From positions 62,001-126,000 of the forward strand of contig CABHON010000001.1 of assembly GCA_902168255.1 (NCBI GenBank): a stretch of 64,000 nt of DNA, in the 5' to 3' direction. Below are positions 7,832 through 16,993 of this stretch, piece by piece (position 1 is the first letter of the stretch; every line of letters begins with the position of its first letter). A program made the position numbers and the translations under genes. The notes below the pieces were generated by a model that searched no databases, was not told where the DNA came from, and was given only the letters and a program-made list of their open reading frames with translations. The DNA is from an uncultured Legionella sp. (GTDB lineage: Bacteria > Pseudomonadota > Gammaproteobacteria > Legionellales > Legionellaceae).

Positions 7832-8899
7832 TTATTTCACACGACGCATCATAAAAAATGCAATAATTCCAAAAATTATCGTAGGACCTGCCGCTCCAAT
7901 GAAAGGAGAAAACTGGTAGACCAAACTGGCTGATCCAAAAAATTTATCTATAATATGAAATCCAAATCCAAAAAATGTGCCCAAAACAATCCGGGAACCC
8001 ATTGAAGATTGCCTTAATGGGCCAAAAATAAAAGGAATGGCTAAAAACACCATAATACAACTGACTATTGGCTGAAACAGCCGTTGCCAATAATCTAATT
8101 CATATCGCCTTGCTTCTTGATGCTGCTTATGGGCAATCTCAATATAATGGCTTAACTCGCTTAACGTCATTTGATCAGGTTCAATATCAACTAAACCTAA
8201 TAACGCAGGAGGTAGGGGTACATCCCACAATGCTTTGTCATATCTTTTCGTTGTCACCCGATCGGCTGAGAGGTCAGATTCAACCGCATCTAACATCCAC
8301 CAATGGTGATCGTTATATTCTAACTGATGAATCGCACGGGTTAAAATCAATTCATGCTTGTCATTAAACTGATATTGTTTCACCTCTTCTAATTGATGAT
8401 GAGGTGAAATTGCCGTTACATAGACAAAATTTTGTCCATTACGAAGCCAGATCCCCCCATGGTAAAGGATAAACTCTTTACTACCGCTCCGCAAAATGAC
8501 TTTACGCTCCTCAGAAGCATGTACCCATTGGTGCATCATGCTTTCACCCAGCACTGTCACTAAAATAATTAATATGATAGCCGCTTTCATTGTTGCCCTT
8601 GCTAACTGAAAAACAGTTGCTCCTGCGGAACGAATGGCAATTAACTCACTATTGCTTGCCAAGGAACCTAGTCCTATCAAACAGCCAATAAGAGATGCCA
8701 CAGGAAAAAATAGGTAAACCTGGTAAGGCATCTGCATAACAATGTAGGCAAATGCTTCCGTCAAGGTATAGTCCCCTGCACCTAAGTCATTTAATTCCCC
8801 CACAAAAAGAATAAACATCTGAAGCCCGACCAGTACAAGGGTGACCAACCCAATGGAAGAGGCCACTGTTTTGCCGATGTAACGACTCATTATTTTCAT
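7832..8899 (-). CDS. lptG: LPS export permease LptG
   Basis: Inner-membrane subunit of the LptB2FG transporter, which extracts lipopolysaccharide and passes it to LptC and the periplasmic bridge. It has the YjgP/YjgQ family pattern: an N-terminal helix (ASSIGLVTLVLVGLQMF), further helices around residues 60-120, a periplasmic beta-jellyroll of about 130-260, and three C-terminal helices. The motif ELIAIRSAG in the first cytoplasmic loop is typical. The length of 355 residues is normal. It starts 10 bases after lptF, and together they form the expected lptF-lptG pair. LptB, LptC and LptA are not in the window, while LptE is at 48018. Confidence 0.94.
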   Translation of the reverse strand: MKIMSRYIGKTVASSIGLVTLVLVGLQMFILFVGELNDLGAGDYTLTEAFAYIVMQMPYQVYLFFPVASLIGCLIGLGSLASNSELIAIRSAGATVFQLARATMKAAIILIILVTVLGESMMHQWVHASEERKVILRSGSKEFILYHGGIWLRNGQNFVYVTAISPHHQLEEVKQYQFNDKHELILTRAIHQLEYNDHHWWMLDAVESDLSADRVTTKRYDKALWDVPLPPALLGLVDIEPDQMTLSELSHYIEIAHKQHQEARRYELDYWQRLFQPIVSCIMVFLAIPFIFGPLRQSSMGSRIVLGTFFGFGFHIIDKFFGSASLVYQFSPFIGAAGPTIIFGIIAFFMMRRVK

Positions 8900-8909
8900 G
8901 ATGATTCCC

Positions 8910-9980
8910 TCAGCGAAGTTTATGGGTTCTAATTATTAAACCAAGCGCTAATAAAAACACCACGCCATGAATCCACCACATTCCTAACCAGGTAGGCACT
9001 TCTTTCGCAATTATCCAATCTCTTCCTACAAACATCATATTGGCATAAATAACATAAATAATAATAGCAGGAAGCATTTTTGCCAATTTTCCTCGCCGAG
9101 GTTCAACTTTACTCAAGGGAATAGCTAATAATCCCAATGTAAGCGCCATCAATGGAATAGAAAAACGCCACTGAAGCTCAGCTGCTTTTTCGGGATCTTT
9201 ATTATTAAAAGGAAATAATTCAGCCGTTGGTGTATTGGAAATCTCTGATTTCAATGCGTTATTGTTAGACTGAGGTAATCTTACTTTATATTTATCAAAA
9301 GATAGTACCTGGTAATCAGCACTTCCTGGCGCGCCTTTATAAGCATGCCCATTTTTTAATACAACAAATTGAGAACCTTTCTTGTTCTCTTCAGTAAAAC
9401 CTTTTTCAGCCCAGATAATATTCCAAAACGAAGAATTTTTTTCTTGCTGGGCTAAAAATATGCCTTCTGCTTGCGTATGATCTCGAGACATTTCTGACAC
9501 ATAAAAAACTCGTTTGCCTTGATTTAGCGCGGTAAATCGTTGTGGAACAATAACTTGAATTAAAGCAGAAACGCCTCCTCCTTTGATGAGTTGCTGTCTA
9601 TCCCGCGCAATAATAGGGCTCGCCCATACCATTAATACTCCTGAAATAATGGCAACAATAAGGGATAATCCCATGGTGGTAATAATAAGTTGTTTTTGAG
9701 TATAACCGCATGCTTGTAAAACAATCATTTCACTTTCTGCGTAAAGACGGCCATAGGCTACTAAAATAGCCATATATAATCCCAATGGAAGCAATAATCC
9801 AGAAAGATTAGGGATTTCTAGCATCATCAATTTCAACACCACCATACCAGGAAGTGAACCTCCTGCTGAGCGGCTTAGATATTGAACAAACTGATTACTT
9901 AAAAAGATCAGTAATATGATAGTTGTTAAGGCAGCCAGCGTCGTAATAACTTCTTTAGCTAAATAACGCTGGACAATCAT
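8910..9980 (-). CDS. lptF: LPS export permease LptF
   Basis: Partner permease of LptG in the LPS export ABC transporter. The N-terminus IVQRYLAKEVITTL is characteristic. The first cytoplasmic loop carries RLYAESEMIVLQACGY, the coupling segment that touches LptB. A periplasmic domain spans about 130-270 and C-terminal helices follow (PLMALTLGLLAIPLSKVEPR). The length of 356 residues is normal. It begins 13 bases after the nuoH stop, in the same direction, an unusual neighbour: lptF commonly lies divergent from pepA. Co-transcription with nuo genes is inferred from the spacing. Confidence 0.94.
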   Translation of the reverse strand: MIVQRYLAKEVITTLAALTTIILLIFLSNQFVQYLSRSAGGSLPGMVVLKLMMLEIPNLSGLLLPLGLYMAILVAYGRLYAESEMIVLQACGYTQKQLIITTMGLSLIVAIISGVLMVWASPIIARDRQQLIKGGGVSALIQVIVPQRFTALNQGKRVFYVSEMSRDHTQAEGIFLAQQEKNSSFWNIIWAEKGFTEENKKGSQFVVLKNGHAYKGAPGSADYQVLSFDKYKVRLPQSNNNALKSEISNTPTAELFPFNNKDPEKAAELQWRFSIPLMALTLGLLAIPLSKVEPRRGKLAKMLPAIIIYVIYANMMFVGRDWIIAKEVPTWLGMWWIHGVVFLLALGLIIRTHKLR

Positions 9981-9993
9981 GAATTAATTACTC

Positions 9994-11028
9994 TCAAAAC
10001 CAGGGTTTAACATGCCCCATTACCATGGCACCTACCACAACAATCCACACAATCGTGGTTGGAATTAAGACTTTCCAGCCAAGACGCATAAGTTGATCAT
10101 AACGGTACCGAGGAAACGTTGCACGAATCCAAAGATAAACGAACAAGAAAAAAGATGTTTTTAAGGCTAACCAAACGAAAGGCGGCACAAAAAATAACAA
10201 TTGGTTTAACCATGGCCATGCCTCAAAAGGAGACAGCCAGCCACCCATGAAAAATAATGCTAATAATACCGATACTAATACCATTGCCATGTATTCAGAT
10301 AAATAGAATAACGCAAAAGTAATACCGGAATATTCCACATGGAAGCCTGCTACAATTTCAGATTCACCTTCTGCTAAGTCAAAAGGAGCACGGTTAGTCT
10401 CGGCAATACCTGAAATCCAGAAAACCATAAACAAAGGCAGTAAAGGAATAAACCACCAATGAAGAATACCACCTTGTTGAGATAATACAACATTGGAAAG
10501 ATTCATGCTTCCCGAAGCCATCAACACACCTACTAATGCAAATCCCATGGCAATTTCATAAGAAACTGTTTGGGCTGCACTCCGAAGTGCTCCATATAAG
10601 GCATATTTTGAGTTGGAAGCCCATCCTGCAATCAATATACCGTAAACGCCAAGAGAGGTCATCGCAAATAAGTATAGTACACCGGCATTTATATTGCTTA
10701 AAACTACTCCTTCAGAAAAAGGAACAACTGCCCAGGCTGCTAACGCTGGGGCTAAAGCAAATAACGGCGCCGCAATGAAAAGAAATCGGTTCGCTTTTAC
10801 AGGAACAATTACCTCTTTAAATATAAGCTTAATTAAATCAGCAAAGGGTTGAAACAATCCTCGCGGCCCAACTCGATTTGGCCCAATCCGTAATTGAATA
10901 AAACCAATAACTTTTCGTTCAGAAAAAGTTAAATACGCCACAACAATGAGTAATGGAATAACGATAGCCAAAATTTTAAGGACAATCCACACTACTATAC
11001 TGATATCTTGTAAAATATTCTGAAACAT
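9994..11028 (-). CDS. nuoH: NADH-quinone oxidoreductase subunit H
   Basis: Membrane subunit of respiratory complex I that forms much of the quinone-binding chamber at the junction with the peripheral arm. About eight membrane helices are visible. Family motifs include [21 protein letters not shown] near the N-terminus, the [20 protein letters not shown] loop and GFHVEYSG, with the acidic residues used in proton coupling. At 344 residues the length is normal. It lies 4 bases after nuoG. The next gene is lptF instead of nuoI, so the complex I operon is interrupted here. Confidence 0.96.
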   Translation of the reverse strand: MFQNILQDISIVVWIVLKILAIVIPLLIVVAYLTFSERKVIGFIQLRIGPNRVGPRGLFQPFADLIKLIFKEVIVPVKANRFLFIAAPLFALAPALAAWAVVPFSEGVVLSNINAGVLYLFAMTSLGVYGILIAGWASNSKYALYGALRSAAQTVSYEIAMGFALVGVLMASGSMNLSNVVLSQQGGILHWWFIPLLPLFMVFWISGIAETNRAPFDLAEGESEIVAGFHVEYSGITFALFYLSEYMAMVLVSVLLALFFMGGWLSPFEAWPWLNQLLFFVPPFVWLALKTSFFLFVYLWIRATFPRYRYDQLMRLGWKVLIPTTIVWIVVVGAMVMGHVKPWF

Positions 11029-11032
11029 TTAT

Positions 11033-13411
11033 TTACTCCTTAACAGTCACAGGTGAAAGTGTGATAGATTCAAGCGCATGGCCTAATCCATGTGTCTCCG
11101 TTAAACCACAAGGCACATAAATGGCATTTTTTGCTACCCGATTATCTAAGCAAACAGGTAACACTGCTTCATAATCCCCTTGCTCAACTCGTACATGCGG
11201 CCCACTGATTTTATAATGTTGAGCGGTCTCAGGATGTAAACGAATTTTAAGGGATTCTACTCCGGGTTCAGAGGCCTGAAGTGCTGGGGCATTCCGACAT
11301 AATGCATCTGCACGATAGATAGGCCATTCGCCAATGCGTGTAAGATTATTATCTGCATTGTTTTTGTTTCGTAAGGGTAATTCTTTTACCTGGCTTTTAT
11401 TTAAAACAGCAGGAACAATGCTTTTTATTTCATTCAAGACATCTTCTGATGATTCATAGTCAAAACCTGCTGCATGGAATAAATTACCCATCACTCGCAA
11501 GATTTTCCAAGCAGGCCGTGCATTACCTTGAGGAGAAACCACTCCTTTAAAGGTTTGCCAGATACCTTCTATATTAACATAAGTACCCGATGTTTCAGCA
11601 TACACAGCGGCAGGTAATAATACATTGGCCATTTTTAACATTTCGTCATTCACGAAGCTTGTTACCATCACAACCCAGTGAGCATCAGAAACTGCTTCAA
11701 CCGCTCTATGAGGATCGGCAATATCTAAAGAAGGATCAACGTTTAACATCACCACTGCTTTCGGACGTGAACGAAGAACAGATTGAATATCTTTACCTTC
11801 TTCGGATACAGCTTGTCCCATCGGGCCACGATGAGGAATCATACCTGCTAACCAAGCACCCGCCGCATTGGCACCTTCTGTCATCACAATGACGTTTACA
11901 TCCATAGATTCTATTAAACGGACTAACCAATGAAGCAAGCCAGCAGAAGGATGATTTTGAGCAATTGCGCCTAAAAGAATCGCTGCAGGTTTATGATTGT
12001 GCAAGTAAGTTGCCATATTTGCCGCACTTTCTTCTGACTCTACACCCTCAAAAAAATCTTTCGCTGATTCAGGTAATGATTTACCGGATAAAGAAGCAAG
12101 CACTTTAACAACTTGTGCTAAATGTTCAGCTAAATATTGAGGAGCATCGATAATTTTTTCAGCTAAATCATAATGCAAATCATAATCGATAGGATTAATT
12201 GCCATGATTTTAGCACCAGCTAAAAAGGCTTTGCGCACTCGTACGTTCGCTAAAGGCAATTCATGATTGAGATGAGAACCAACCAGCAAAATAGCTTGTT
12301 GTTTTTCGATCTCAGCATAAGGAATATGCATTATCGGCGCTAAAGGAGCGCTGTCTTGTGCAGAAAAATCAATTTGGTGTAATCGGTGATCAAGATGGTG
12401 CACGCCTTGTGAACGCATCAATTTTTGTAGGAGATATAATTCTTCTACCGTTGATGAAGGGGATGCAAAAGCAGCTACTTCATCAGCCCCTGCTGCATTA
12501 ATAGTTCCTTGAATACCTTCAACGGCCTTTTTCAATGCAACTGACCAATCCACTTCTTGCCATACACCATTTTCTTTTACCATGGGTTGTAGCAAACGGT
12601 TAGGACTTTTAATACTTAAGTAACTGAAGCGATCACGATCAGAAAGCCAAGTTTCATTAATTGCTTCATTTTCTTTTGGTACCACGCGCATTACTTCATC
12701 ACGACGTACATGAAACTCAATAGAAGAACCTAATGCATCATGAGGTGCAATACTAGGATGCTGTTGCAATTCCCACGCGCGTGCACGAAATTGAAATGGT
12801 TTAGAGGTTAATGCTCCAACAGGACATAAATCAATAATATTAGCTGAAATTTCTGATTGAAGACTATGTTTAACATAAGTCCCAATCTGCATATGTTCGC
12901 CTCGACCCGTTCCACCCATTTCCCGTAATCCGGCGATTTCTTCACCAAAACGTACGCAACGGGTACAATGAATACAGCGTGTCATTTCAGTCGCCACTAA
13001 TGGACCTAAATTATCATCCACAACGGAACGTTTTGTTTCATCATATTCTGAAAAATCTTGTCCAAAAGACAAAGACACATCTTGTAACTCACATTCACCA
13101 CCTTGATCGCAAATAGGACAATCCAAGGGGTGATTAATTAATAAAAACTCCATTACTGCTTTTTGCGCTTCAACGGCTAAAGGTGATTGAGTATAAATTT
13201 TCATGCCTTCAGTTACGGTTGTAGCACAAGCTGGCAAAGGTTTTCTTGATTTTTCAACTTCCACCAAACACATACGGCAATTAGCCGCTACAGCTAATTT
13301 TTTATGATAACAAAAACGAGGGATAGGAATACCATGCTCATCCGCCACTTCAATAATGGTTTTACCATTATCAACGGTTAATTGTTTTCCATCAATTTCA
13401 ATATTTGCCAT
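11033..13411 (-). CDS. nuoG: NADH-quinone oxidoreductase subunit G
   Basis: Large iron-sulfur subunit of complex I. The N-terminal 2Fe-2S domain has a CYHKKLAVAANCRMCLVEV-type cluster, followed by ICDQGGECELQD and the further cluster ligands CIHCTRCVRFGEE and IDLCPVGALTSKPF. A molybdopterin-oxidoreductase-like domain follows from about residue 220. The frame stays open to 13480, but I choose the ATG at 13411 (792 residues). AGGTG lies 9 bases upstream, the protein then begins MANIEIDGKQ as in relatives, and the overlap with nuoF disappears (16 bases remain). It is followed after 4 bases by nuoH. Confidence 0.95.
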   Translation of the reverse strand: MANIEIDGKQLTVDNGKTIIEVADEHGIPIPRFCYHKKLAVAANCRMCLVEVEKSRKPLPACATTVTEGMKIYTQSPLAVEAQKAVMEFLLINHPLDCPICDQGGECELQDVSLSFGQDFSEYDETKRSVVDDNLGPLVATEMTRCIHCTRCVRFGEEIAGLREMGGTGRGEHMQIGTYVKHSLQSEISANIIDLCPVGALTSKPFQFRARAWELQQHPSIAPHDALGSSIEFHVRRDEVMRVVPKENEAINETWLSDRDRFSYLSIKSPNRLLQPMVKENGVWQEVDWSVALKKAVEGIQGTINAAGADEVAAFASPSSTVEELYLLQKLMRSQGVHHLDHRLHQIDFSAQDSAPLAPIMHIPYAEIEKQQAILLVGSHLNHELPLANVRVRKAFLAGAKIMAINPIDYDLHYDLAEKIIDAPQYLAEHLAQVVKVLASLSGKSLPESAKDFFEGVESEESAANMATYLHNHKPAAILLGAIAQNHPSAGLLHWLVRLIESMDVNVIVMTEGANAAGAWLAGMIPHRGPMGQAVSEEGKDIQSVLRSRPKAVVMLNVDPSLDIADPHRAVEAVSDAHWVVMVTSFVNDEMLKMANVLLPAAVYAETSGTYVNIEGIWQTFKGVVSPQGNARPAWKILRVMGNLFHAAGFDYESSEDVLNEIKSIVPAVLNKSQVKELPLRNKNNADNNLTRIGEWPIYRADALCRNAPALQASEPGVESLKIRLHPETAQHYKISGPHVRVEQGDYEAVLPVCLDNRVAKNAIYVPCGLTETHGLGHALESITLSPVTVKE

Positions 13412-13427
13412 ATTAAATTCACCTATC

Positions 13428-14717
13428 TTACGAAGCTTTATGAGCGGCACATCCACCGTTGAGATGTTGCTCAAATTCATGATAAAAATGTTTCAAATAA
13501 CTTTGTACTGGCCAAGCAGCAGCATCGCCTAATGCACAAATCGTGCGGCCTTCGATATTATTCGCTATTGTAACAAGCTTTTCTAAATCTTCAGGTTTGC
13601 CTTCCCCATGGACAAGACGATGAAGAATACGTGTCATCCATCCTGTACCTTCACGGCAAGGGGTACATTGCCCACAAGATTCTTCCATATAAAATTCGGA
13701 GACGCGTAATAACGTTTCTACCATACAGGTAGTATCATCCATAATAGTTAAGGCACCCGTACCTAAACTAGATCCAGCTTTTTGTAAGCTATCATAGTCC
13801 ATATTGATATCCATGATGGCGTCTGCTGGCAGAATCTTCATGGATGATCCACCAGGAACAACCGCTTTTAATTTTCTGCCCTCATAAAGGCCACCAGCCA
13901 GTTCCAATAACGTTTTAAAAGGAACGCCTAATGGTAATTCAAAGTTACCCGGTTTTTGTACATGACCAGAAATACAGAAAATTTTAGACCCACCAGAATT
14001 TGGTTGTCCTAAGTTTAAGAACCAATCACCGCCTTTTTCCAAAATAACGGGAACAGAAGCATAGGTTTCTGTATTATTAATCGTCGTAGGTCGTCCATAT
14101 AAACCATAATTGGCAGGGAAAGGTGGTTTAAAACGTGGTTGTCCTTTTTTACCTTCGATAGAGTTTAATAGGGCTGTTTCTTCCCCACAAATATAAGCAC
14201 CCGCACCCAAATGATTATATAAATCAAAATCGATACCTGAACCTAAAATATTTTTGCCCAATAATCCCGCTTCATAGGCTTCTTTCAATGCTTCTTCCGT
14301 GTTGATAAAAGGTTCCCAAAATTCGCCTCGAATATAGTTATAGCCCGCTTTAGCACCCATCACATAAGCACCAATAGCCATTCCTTCAATTAATTGATGA
14401 GGATTATAACGAAGAATATCACGATCTTTACATGTGCCAGGTTCTCCTTCATCTGAATTGCAAACCAAGTATTTTATACCTGGAGTATTACGATTCATGA
14501 AGCTCCACTTCAAACCTGTTGGAAAGCCTGCGCCTCCACGACCTTTTAATCCGGATTTTTTTACTTCTTCAAGTACTACTTCGGGTGGCGTTTTTTCTGT
14601 TAAAATTTTTCGCCACACAGAGTACCCGCCTACTTTTTCATAGGTTTTCAATGCCCAGGGTTTTTCACCGTCTTTGACATTCAGTGTTCGCAAACACACG
14701 GGATTAAATTCGAGCAT
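13428..14717 (-). CDS. nuoF: NADH-quinone oxidoreductase subunit F
   Basis: NADH- and FMN-binding subunit where electrons enter complex I. Motifs seen are the NADH/FMN loop [16 protein letters not shown], the FMN-site segment [19 protein letters not shown], and the 4Fe-4S ligands in [13 protein letters not shown] plus a later Cys in [12 protein letters not shown]. The length of 429 residues is normal. It is the first gene of this minus-strand operon. Nothing like nuoE or nuoA-D lies upstream: the preceding 150 bases are non-coding and end at the terminator of a different gene. A leader with AAAGGTG lies close to the start codon. Confidence 0.96.
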   Translation of the reverse strand: MLEFNPVCLRTLNVKDGEKPWALKTYEKVGGYSVWRKILTEKTPPEVVLEEVKKSGLKGRGGAGFPTGLKWSFMNRNTPGIKYLVCNSDEGEPGTCKDRDILRYNPHQLIEGMAIGAYVMGAKAGYNYIRGEFWEPFINTEEALKEAYEAGLLGKNILGSGIDFDLYNHLGAGAYICGEETALLNSIEGKKGQPRFKPPFPANYGLYGRPTTINNTETYASVPVILEKGGDWFLNLGQPNSGGSKIFCISGHVQKPGNFELPLGVPFKTLLELAGGLYEGRKLKAVVPGGSSMKILPADAIMDINMDYDSLQKAGSSLGTGALTIMDDTTCMVETLLRVSEFYMEESCGQCTPCREGTGWMTRILHRLVHGEGKPEDLEKLVTIANNIEGRTICALGDAAAWPVQSYLKHFYHEFEQHLNGGCAAHKAS

Positions 14718-14853
14718 ATAACTTTTACACCTTTAATAATATGAACTAATTTGTGGCCGAATCTTACCATAGTTCGAGATGAGGATCTACCAGCAACTGA
14801 CTTCTTTCATAACAGTGTAAATTTTCAGGAGGCTTCAAAAAAAGATGGGGTAA

Positions 14854-14900
14854 AAAAATAAAAAAACCTCGATCTTTAAATTTAATTCAAAGATCGAGGC
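14854..14900 (-). terminator. Rho-independent terminator of the KGG-protein gene
   Basis: Perfect 11-base arms CCTCGATCTTT / AAAGATCGAGG (14867-14877 and 14889-14899) with an 11-base AT-rich loop. Read on the minus strand they are followed by a run of T residues. It lies about 55 bases after the stop of the 14956-15177 gene and insulates nuoF from it. Confidence 0.85.
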
Positions 14901-14955
14901 TATATAGAATTATGCATTCTAATCTGCAAATGCAGAAAATTTAGAATCTATAAAA

Positions 14956-15177
14956 CTAACGGTCATTATCATGCGAATGTTGGCCACCCTTGCTTGCAGA
15001 GCGACGTTGTTCTTCAGGATCGCGATGTGCAGCAGCTTTTTTACCCGCTTCCGAACGAGATTCAGAACTACGTCCTGATTGGTTTGATTGACTAGAATGG
15101 CTCGATGATTGACGACCATGTTGATCTTGTTGAGAACCAGATGATTTTCTTTCTTCTCTATCTTCATTTCTGTTCAT
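14956..15177 (-). CDS. Small KGG-motif (con-10/GsiB-type) stress protein
   Basis: A 73-residue, very hydrophilic Ser/Gln/Arg/His-rich protein. Near the C-terminus it carries AHRDPEEQRRSASKGGQHSH, which matches the KGG repeat found in GsiB, con-10 and other stress-induced proteins (one repeat here, preceded by a degenerate SEAGKKAA unit). The N-terminal 35 residues are low-complexity and probably disordered. The start is well supported: AGGAGA lies 6 bases before the ATG. A strong terminator follows, so it is a single-gene unit. Proteins of this family accumulate in stationary phase or desiccation; here that role is inferred. Confidence 0.75.
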   Translation of the reverse strand: MNRNEDREERKSSGSQQDQHGRQSSSHSSQSNQSGRSSESRSEAGKKAAAHRDPEEQRRSASKGGQHSHDNDR

Positions 15178-15498
15178 GATATTTCTCCTAAGTAATTAAC
15201 GTATCTGCTTAAACAGCATTTGCTCTTCAAGCCCACAAAAGCATTTAATAATTCATCATATTAAATGCTTCTTTTAACCATAGTAGAATAAATATCTTAA
15301 AGTGCAAGAAGTTTTTTACAGCATTTTTCCATGATGGGGCATTTTCTGCAAGTTTTTTACCGACCAATTATAGTAAGTTAAAATTCAATTGACTATTGAT
15401 TAAAAGAAGGAACTCGGACGAAGGTAGCGCGAGGTCAGGGATGGATACAAGACATTATAAGAGGTTTACGTCAATTCTGATTTCTCAAAAATTTTCGG
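15178..15498. other. Intergenic region with a hairpin
   Basis: About 320 bases without a supported gene. The only clear structure is a perfect 12-base inverted repeat AAGCATTTAATA / TATTAAATGCTT at 15239-15250 and 15259-15270. Read on the minus strand it is followed by TTTTG, so it may end the transcript of the 15499-16815 gene, although it is about 230 bases from that stop. The rest shows no ORF, tRNA or repeat that I can support. Confidence 0.4.
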
Positions 15499-16815
15499 TT
15501 ACATAATATTATCTGCCAACAAAAATTCTTCTGCTGTAATAGCTTGAATAGCATCCGTTTCAAATTTATTTTTGTTCACTACAATCAGTTTAGAACCAGG
15601 AAATTGTTTTGAAAACCAGGCAAACTCTAAAGGAGAACATCCTCCTCGCTTCACTTCAAGAAAAGTTTTATTTTCCAATACAAAATCAAGCTCATGTTGT
15701 TGAGTTTGCCAAAAAAGTTGGGGTTCGAATAAAATATCACTGTGAATGGCGCGGCGACGCGTTAGTTCCTGAGAAACTAGCCACTCAAGCCATATTCCCT
15801 GTTCCTTTTCATCCAACAAATCAAAATCCTCAATTCGACGAATTCTCTTAAAATTATAGGTTAACGCAACCAATAGATTACTAAAATGGTGCTTGGCTGC
15901 TTTACGTAAAACAGGTAATCCATTATTTTGATCCCACAGAAAAGCGGGAGTAACAACACTTAAATCACTTAATAAATCAATATATCCTGTTGCAACGGTA
16001 TTATTAGCCATATTAGTCTCTCGGGCTATTTTTGCCTTAGCTACAGGTGTACCACCAAATTTAAACAAAGTTTGCAGTATATTATTTAAAGATTGTCGAT
16101 TTCGCCCTGATCGTGTTACTTCGCCCTCTACCCAGTCACGTACTAATTCAACTACATATTCAGGAAGCGCACGGTGCGTGGCAAGCTCAGTACATGCAAT
16201 GGGTGAACCACCTGAAAGCATATAAGCAATAAATGTTTTTTCGCCCAAAACAGCGTTACACACTTGATGAAATGCTTTATATGCAATAGGCGTAAACAAA
16301 TAATTAGTCCGTTGAAGCTTGCCTTTTCGTCCAGGAAGGCGTTCAGCACCTCGGCGAATATCGGCAGCATTGGATCCTGTCGTGATAATTAATACTTCTC
16401 GCAATAATCCCCGATCGGACATACGCTTTAATGCAATTTCCCATTGGGGAATAGCCGTAATTTCATCAATAAAAATTCGCCTTACCTTTGCCTCCCGATG
16501 AAAGCCAGTCAATAAATCTTCAATTGCACTTTCAAGACGCTCCATTTCCAACAACATATCACCATTGAGATAAAAGGCCGTACCAGCACCAAATTCAACA
16601 ATGGTATTTTTAAGCATTTGTTCAAGCCAAGTACTTTTTCCATACTGTCTAGCACCACGAATCAATAAAATACCTGGTTCTGTTGGCAGTACTTTCAATC
16701 CAAAATCTATATCAAATACATAAGCAGTATTGGCTAATTGATCTAAATGAGGAAAAAGACCTTTTTGGTCAATATTACCCATCGCCAATGCATTATTAAG
16801 CTCTAAAATATCCAT
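15499..16815 (-). CDS. AAA ATPase with DUF4143-type C-terminal region
   Basis: A 438-residue ATPase of the prokaryotic 'ATP-binding protein/DUF4143' group. Walker A is at about residues 53-63 (RGARQYGKST), Walker B near 112 (RRIFIDEI), and a sensor-like TTGSNAAD follows near 145. The middle resembles a winged-helix domain (IARETNMANNTVATGYIDLL). The C-terminus has ELDFVLENKTFLEVKRGG, a PD-(D/E)XK-like nuclease core. Such proteins are widespread, often single-gene, accessory and of poorly known role. It stands alone and its promoter region carries three phased palindromes, suggesting tight repression. Confidence 0.8.
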   Translation of the reverse strand: MDILELNNALAMGNIDQKGLFPHLDQLANTAYVFDIDFGLKVLPTEPGILLIRGARQYGKSTWLEQMLKNTIVEFGAGTAFYLNGDMLLEMERLESAIEDLLTGFHREAKVRRIFIDEITAIPQWEIALKRMSDRGLLREVLIITTGSNAADIRRGAERLPGRKGKLQRTNYLFTPIAYKAFHQVCNAVLGEKTFIAYMLSGGSPIACTELATHRALPEYVVELVRDWVEGEVTRSGRNRQSLNNILQTLFKFGGTPVAKAKIARETNMANNTVATGYIDLLSDLSVVTPAFLWDQNNGLPVLRKAAKHHFSNLLVALTYNFKRIRRIEDFDLLDEKEQGIWLEWLVSQELTRRRAIHSDILFEPQLFWQTQQHELDFVLENKTFLEVKRGGCSPLEFAWFSKQFPGSKLIVVNKNKFETDAIQAITAEEFLLADNIM

Positions 16816-16834
16816 GTTTTTTTAATTTCACCAT

Positions 16835-16904
16835 CTAACGTTAGCAACGTTAAGAAACCTAACGTTTTAAACGTTAGTATATCTAACGTTCTGAATGTTA
16901 GCAA
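16835..16904 (-). promoter_or_regulatory. Three phased operator-like palindromes over a promoter
   Basis: Three 19-base near-palindromes of the type CTAACGTTnnnAACGTTAG start at 16835, 16859 and 16883, exactly 24 bases apart. On the minus strand TTGCTA (16904-16899) and TATACT (16881-16876) form a sigma-70 promoter with a 17-base spacer. The third palindrome fills the spacer and the second lies just downstream of the -10. The arrangement implies a dimeric repressor binding cooperatively at the promoter of the DUF4143-type gene. The regulator is not identified. Confidence 0.7.
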
Positions 16905-16929
16905 CTTCGAGCAGTAATAATTTTTTAGA

Positions 16930-16958
16930 TTGGGATGGACTTCTCATGATTTTATAAT
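16930..16958 (+). promoter_or_regulatory. Promoter of glmU
   Basis: TTGGGA (16930-16935) and TATAAT (16953-16958) with a 17-base spacer, 36 bases upstream of the glmU start codon. Confidence 0.6.
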
Positions 16959-16993
16959 ATGTTAGAATATGGGCTTTACCTTGGAAAATAGCC

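Noticed and set aside
14919-15167. A second frame overlapping the KGG protein
   Set aside because: It has no SD and no recognisable domain; the 14956-15177 frame has AGGAGA at the right distance and a KGG motif.
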